Source: a virus. Taken from it: a stretch of DNA of 41,388 bases. Position numbers and translations under genes: made by a program. The stretch covers positions 1 through 41,388 of the IMG/VR virus record IMGVR_UViG_3300044982_000030; one strand, written 5' to 3'. Below are positions 38,504 to 41,388 of this stretch, piece by piece. Within the stretch, counting starts at the first letter, position 1; each line of letters opens with the position of its first letter. The notes beneath the pieces were generated by a model. It was not told the origin of the DNA, ran no database searches, and saw only the letters and a program-made list of their open reading frames with translations.

Positions 38504-40232
38504 CGTCGAGGAGCTGCCGCCCGTCGACCTGTCGCCCGCCATCGAGCGGCCACAAGCACAGCTGGTCATCGTCACGTCGGCCTCGGATAGAGACCGGCTG
38601 CGCTTGGTGCTGCCTGACTTGTGCGCGATCGTCTGGGACACCACTCGCATCGACGTCGACCTCGCCGAGCTACAGGCCAGGGAAGGGCGCCGAGCATTCA
38701 TCTGGCTCGCTCGAGAGAAGACCACCGACTGGCTGGGCTTCCAACTCACCGAGATGGGCTACGCCGTCAACGTCATCAAGAAGCTGGCCGGCAACAAGCA
38801 CGACCAGGTCATGGCGCAGTCCGGCTCCGAGATCCAGTCCTGGGTCAAGGCGCACATGAACGCGTGGGTGGCGCCGGCGATCGATGAGCCGGTGGACGTC
38901 ATCCCTGACCCCGTCGTCGAGCAGCCGCCAGCGCCTGAGCCGGCCGCGGTGATGGCACATGAGGAGGCCGCCGATGCGCTGGCTGCCCTCGCGCGCCAGC
39001 AGGGCATCCCTGCCATTGGCAAGCGCATGCGCATCGACGACTGGACCGGCATGGGGCTGCACATCAGTCAGGGCAAGCCAACGCCCAACGTGTCCAACGT
39101 GTCGATGCTGTTCGACCACATCAAGCCCGGCGAGATCTGGTACGACACGTTCCGTCAGTCCATCATGACCGTGGACGGACCCGGCAGGGCCGCCAGGCGA
39201 TGGACAGATGCTGACGACATCCGGTTGACCATCGAGGTGCAGCGCAACTGCGGGATGGTCAAGGTGGCCAAGGGGACCGTCACCGACGCTGTGGTTGAGT
39301 TTGCCATGCGCAACCTGCGCAACGAACTGCGTGAGTACGTCATGGATTTGCAGTGGGATGGCATCAGCCGCATCGACAAGGCGTTTGAGGATTTGTTCGG
39401 CGTCCAACGCAGCGATTACAACCGCGACGTCAGCCGGAATTTCTTCCGCTCCGCCGTTGCCCGCGCGCTCTGGCCTGGCTGTAAGGTCGACACGATGATC
39501 GTCCTGGAGGGTGAGCAGGGCATCGGCAAGTCGACCGTCCTGGAGAAGCTGGGCGGCCCGTGGTACTCGATCATGCGAGACAGCCCAGACTCCAAGGACT
39601 TCGCCATCGTGCTGGCTGGCAAGTGGATCGTGGAGATCGCCGAGCTCGACGTCTTCCTGCGCTCAAGCAGCAGCTCGAGCAAGCGTGCGCTCAGCACCGC
39701 CGTTGACACCTACCGTCCGCCCTACGGAAAACACTCGCTCGACCATCCTCGATCGTCGATCTTCGCTGGCTCAGTCAACCGCAAGGACTGGAACCGCGAT
39801 GCGACTGGGGCACGCCGCTACTGGCCGGTGGACTGCAAGTGGGCCAAACCTGAGATCGCGGCGCGCTGGCGAGACCAATATTTCGCCGAGGCCTTCCACC
39901 TGATGATTCACGAGACGCCGCCTGGGCAGAATCCCGACTGGTGGAAGTTCACCCAGCCCGACCAGGTTCTCGCCGAGCAGGAGGCTCGCTACATGGTCGA
40001 CGACTGGGAGGCGACGATCTCGTTCTACCTCAAGGGCAAGAGCAAGGTCGCGCCGAACCAGATATACGACGAGGTCCTGATGATCGACATCAAGGATCGA
40101 AACCACCGCACTCACGGCGTTCGCGTGGCCGACATCATGAGGCGCCTCGGATGGGAGTCCAAGTCGCTGTACACCAAGGCGACGGGGCAGAAGCGCTTCT
40201 GGATCAACAAGGACACGTGGACGGGCGGCTAG
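38427..40232 (+). CDS. VapE-like primase/helicase (virulence-associated E family)
   Basis: 601 residues from ATG 38427 (AAGGAG 7-8 bases upstream). The first about 190 residues are a helical/alpha-beta region that may hold a degenerate TOPRIM-like fold. The ATPase core has Walker A LEGEQGIGKST (about 360-370), Walker B-like WIVEIAELD (about 400-408), a DHPRSSIFAGSVN segment, and RRYWPVDC (about 466-473) with the sensor-like Arg. Family members act as replicative helicase/primase in mobile elements. With no polymerase gene visible, this is the likely replication initiator. It ends before the terminator hairpin. Confidence 0.85.
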   Translation: MPTALPSEAPAPRPSMSPPAPTLVHSVEELPPVDLSPAIERPQAQLVIVTSASDRDRLRLVLPDLCAIVWDTTRIDVDLAELQAREGRRAFIWLAREKTTDWLGFQLTEMGYAVNVIKKLAGNKHDQVMAQSGSEIQSWVKAHMNAWVAPAIDEPVDVIPDPVVEQPPAPEPAAVMAHEEAADALAALARQQGIPAIGKRMRIDDWTGMGLHISQGKPTPNVSNVSMLFDHIKPGEIWYDTFRQSIMTVDGPGRAARRWTDADDIRLTIEVQRNCGMVKVAKGTVTDAVVEFAMRNLRNELREYVMDLQWDGISRIDKAFEDLFGVQRSDYNRDVSRNFFRSAVARALWPGCKVDTMIVLEGEQGIGKSTVLEKLGGPWYSIMRDSPDSKDFAIVLAGKWIVEIAELDVFLRSSSSSSKRALSTAVDTYRPPYGKHSLDHPRSSIFAGSVNRKDWNRDATGARRYWPVDCKWAKPEIAARWRDQYFAEAFHLMIHETPPGQNPDWWKFTQPDQVLAEQEARYMVDDWEATISFYLKGKSKVAPNQIYDEVLMIDIKDRNHRTHGVRVADIMRRLGWESKSLYTKATGQKRFWINKDTWTGG

Positions 40233-40259
40233 GCTACACCCACCCACCACCTCAATGAC

Positions 40260-40282
40260 AACAGGCCCAAGAAGGGCCTGTT
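40260..40282. terminator. Hairpin terminator between convergent transcripts
   Basis: Perfect 9-bp stem AACAGGCCC (40260-40268) and GGGCCTGTT (40274-40282) with loop AAGAA, followed by a T and a GTTG stretch on the plus strand. It lies 27 bases after the VapE stop and 28 bases before the end of the leftward gene at 40310, so it could stop both. The T-tract is short (TTT at 40281-40283), so it may work only partly. It is the clearest terminator in the window. Confidence 0.75.
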
Positions 40283-40309
40283 TGCGTTGATGGCGGGGGT
40301 GTTGGCAGC

Positions 40310-40498
40310 CTAGACCACCTCCGACACGCGCACCAGGTTTCCGAAGTCGTCCATGACGCAGAGGCACATGGGGCAGTTAACCATGGGCTCGGCCACCGAG
40401 ATCCACCAGAACCGCCTGTCCTGGCTCGAGCGCCAGTGCTGGAAGTAGCCCTCACCGGCTTGGTAGCTGTCGCCGGTGCCTAGGCGATGGCCGGTCAC
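40310..40498 (-). CDS. Hypothetical protein with Cys pair, 62 aa
   Basis: Starts at GTG (complement of 40496-40498), overlapping the stop of the upstream leftward gene (GTGA). It contains Trp-rich strands (RRFWWISVAEP) and a CPMCLC cluster near residues 43-48 that could bind a metal ion. No family recognised. It is the last gene of the leftward right-end cluster and ends just before the terminator hairpin. Confidence 0.6.
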   Translation of the reverse strand: MTGHRLGTGDSYQAGEGYFQHWRSSQDRRFWWISVAEPMVNCPMCLCVMDDFGNLVRVSEVV

Positions 40499-40725
40499 AG
40501 CGACACTCCAAGATAGATGGCCAGACCTTCGGCGTCATAGCCGATGAACTCAGCCATCCTCGGAGAGGACGCGGCGGCATAGCCTTCGTTCCAGGCCTTG
40601 TAGTTAGCCTGACCGTTGTCGTCCGCCAGCCGGTAATACGGGTTGCAGCAGACCCAGTCGCGCTTGGCGTCGCTGCGGGCGGCCTCGAGGCCTTGTTGGT
40701 AGGCGGGGGTGTGGGTGGCAGTCAT
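40495..40725 (-). CDS. Hypothetical protein, 76 aa
   Basis: ATG at 40723-40725 preferred to an upstream in-frame Met because the upstream gene ends at 40734. Mixed Ala/Tyr/Asp-rich, with TPAYQQGLEAARSDAKRDW near the start and a YKAWNEGYAAA segment. This layout, a small helical protein with alternating aromatic residues, occurs in phage early genes of unknown function. GTGA overlap to the next gene indicates coupling. Confidence 0.6.
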   Translation of the reverse strand: MTATHTPAYQQGLEAARSDAKRDWVCCNPYYRLADDNGQANYKAWNEGYAAASSPRMAEFIGYDAEGLAIYLGVSL

Positions 40726-40733
40726 GGTGCGGC

Positions 40734-40913
40734 TCACAGCGCGTACAGCCCGCAATGCGGCTCGAACTCATAGTGCTTGGTCCCGTCCCGGTTGACCAGC
40801 TTCCAGCCGTGCGCCGTGCGCGCCGTGATCCTCAGGCTGAGGAATCCGACCTTGACTTGCTCGCCGACGGCCCAGACCTGTTGAGCGGGCTTGCGATGGG
40901 TGGTTGAGAACAT
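40734..40913 (-). CDS. Hypothetical beta-rich protein, 59 aa
   Basis: First gene of the leftward right-end transcript. ATG at 40911-40913 follows AGGAG and lies about 21 bases behind the predicted transcript start of the promoter at 40941-40968. Product MFSTTHRKPAQQVWAVGEQV, continuing with a small beta barrel (FLSLRITARTAHGWKLVN) and ending in Tyr-Ala-Leu. SH3- or chromo-like folds are possible. No family recognised. The longer frame starting at 40968 lies in the operator and is not real. Confidence 0.7.
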   Translation of the reverse strand: MFSTTHRKPAQQVWAVGEQVKVGFLSLRITARTAHGWKLVNRDGTKHYEFEPHCGLYAL

Positions 40914-40940
40914 GACGGGCTCCTGTGTTGGTGTGCTTGC

Positions 40941-40968
40941 ATGTTAGCATGCTAACAAAAGAGCGCAA
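40941..40968 (-). promoter_or_regulatory. Right-end leftward early promoter
   Basis: On the minus strand: -35-like TTGCGC (complement of 40963-40968), 16-bp spacer, -10 TAACAT (complement of 40941-40946). The operator-like palindrome E fills spacer and -10. It would drive the three leftward right-end genes. Same -10 as the other early promoters. Confidence 0.7.
40942..40957. promoter_or_regulatory. Operator-like site E (perfect palindrome)
   Basis: TGTTAGCATGCTAACA, a perfect 16-bp palindrome that fits TGTTA-N6-TAACA. It overlaps the -10 of the leftward right-end promoter. It is the cleanest copy of the motif, which makes it the best guide to the repressor half-site. Confidence 0.75.
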
Positions 40969-40996
40969 CCACGTACCTGAGCACGATCAGGGGTTA

Positions 40997-41025
40997 TTGG
41001 TCATGCGTTGTGAGCAACGTATTAC
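40997..41025 (+). promoter_or_regulatory. Possible rightward promoter at genome junction
   Basis: TTGGTC (40997-41002), 17-bp spacer, TATTAC (41020-41025). If real, it would transcribe rightward across the closed ends into the late leader. The match is only partial, with no operator motif, and it is the weakest promoter listed. Confidence 0.3.
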
Positions 41026-41130
41026 GTAGCCAGCACTACTGATACAAGCAGTCACAGATAGTCAGCCAGAGCACAGCTACAACCCCCGCAAACACATCGC
41101 AAACCGATCCCCAAACCTCCTGGAACCCGC

Positions 41131-41220
41131 ATGAATACTGAGTAAACCTTTAAACCTTTATATAGTAAAGAGTTAATAGAGGTGGTAGCTACCAGTACCA
41201 CCAGTGGTATACACCAGTCC
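41131..41220. other. AT-rich intergenic element with repeats, possible origin
   Basis: In a GC-rich genome this stretch is strongly AT-rich at 41131-41180, with a perfect tandem AAACCTTT pair (41144-41151, 41152-41159) and TATATAGTAAAG after it. It is followed by a hairpin GGTGGTA (41181-41187) / TACCACC (41196-41202), a palindrome GGTAGCTACC (41184-41193), and three ACCAGT copies (41191, 41200, 41213). Unwinding element plus short iteron-like repeats are features of replication origins. Nothing proves function. The neighbouring region 40914-41130 shows no gene. Confidence 0.45.
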
Positions 41221-41261
41221 CCTGCATAGTTGGGAACAGGCGTTTAAGCGTGGTGAGAGTT

Positions 41262-41388
41262 TGGCGGGCCGCTAACCCGCATGGATGCTCACTCTCGCTT
41301 CAAACGGCTTCGCGTTTGAGGATCGAGCCGCTTGACTAGTTCAGGTTGGTGTGCAACGCGCGTGAGACCGACACTCAAACACTCAAAC
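41262..41388. repeat. 127-bp direct terminal repeat, right copy
   Basis: Exact copy of bases 1-127. Joining the ends at this overlap makes the intergenic DNA between 40914 and 619 one continuous region of roughly 970 bp. That region separates the leftward right-end genes from the rightward late genes. Confidence 0.95.

Noticed and set aside
40768-40968. 66-codon leftward frame starting at 40968
   Set aside because: Its start lies in the operator/promoter. The real gene in another frame begins at 40913 behind AGGAG.
1-41388. Integrase, attachment site, excisionase or CI-type repressor indicating lysogeny
   Set aside because: None could be recognised on either strand. A Cro-like gene alone does not establish lysogeny.

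Overview
The window is a complete genome of a GC-rich, short-tailed (podovirus-type) phage. The first 127 bases (1-127) are repeated exactly as the last 127 (41262-41388). That length equals a common maximum k-mer size of short-read assemblers, so the repeat is probably an assembly overlap that closes a circle of 41,261 bp, not a packaged terminal repeat. The host is probably a GC-rich Gram-negative bacterium such as a betaproteobacterium or pseudomonad. The evidence is an Rz/Rz1 spanin pair, which implies an outer membrane, together with the high GC content and AGGAG/AAGGA ribosome sites. No integrase and no CI-type repressor were seen, so a lytic lifestyle is likely but not proven.

Layout. 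(1) Positions 128-619 form a leader without convincing genes. (2) A long rightward late block (620-27548) runs through small proteins, the large terminase, portal, a tail-fibre/tailspike island with an embedded M48-like metallopeptidase, small beta-rich virion proteins, scaffold, an N4-gp56-like major capsid protein with an inserted Ig/Fn3-like domain, head-tail adaptor, tail nozzle and a second tailspike. It continues with the lysis cassette (possible holin, GH24 SAR-type endolysin, Rz/Rz1), a cupin plus 2OG-Fe(II) oxygenase pair, three ejection-type proteins, an ATP-grasp (PurD-like) ligase and an HTH protein that may be the small terminase. (3) A leftward block (30585-27439) holds a RecE-like nuclease, a conserved recombination-associated protein, and a protein made almost wholly of Gly-X dipeptides coded by a 52-unit hexamer array. 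(4) A rightward early block (30802-40232) holds a Cro-like repressor, a DEAH helicase, many small accessory proteins, a cytosine methyltransferase gene with a second long gene nested in another frame, a Lar-like protein, a VRR-NUC nuclease and a VapE-like primase/helicase. No DNA or RNA polymerase gene is visible, so host polymerases are presumably used. (5) A small leftward block (40913-40310) is followed by an AT-rich, repeat-bearing intergenic region that may be an origin.

Regulation. The early promoters (two divergent ones at 30692-30776, one at 32638-32666, one at 40941-40968) share a TAACAT -10 element. A 16-bp operator-like motif, TGTTA-N6-TNAC(A), overlaps the -10 in all of them. Further motif copies lie in the late leader (457-472, 514-529). 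This looks like a phage-wide regulon of the 63-residue Cro-like protein, with no second regulator visible. A bidirectional-looking terminator hairpin at 40260-40282 separates the convergent VapE and right-end transcripts.
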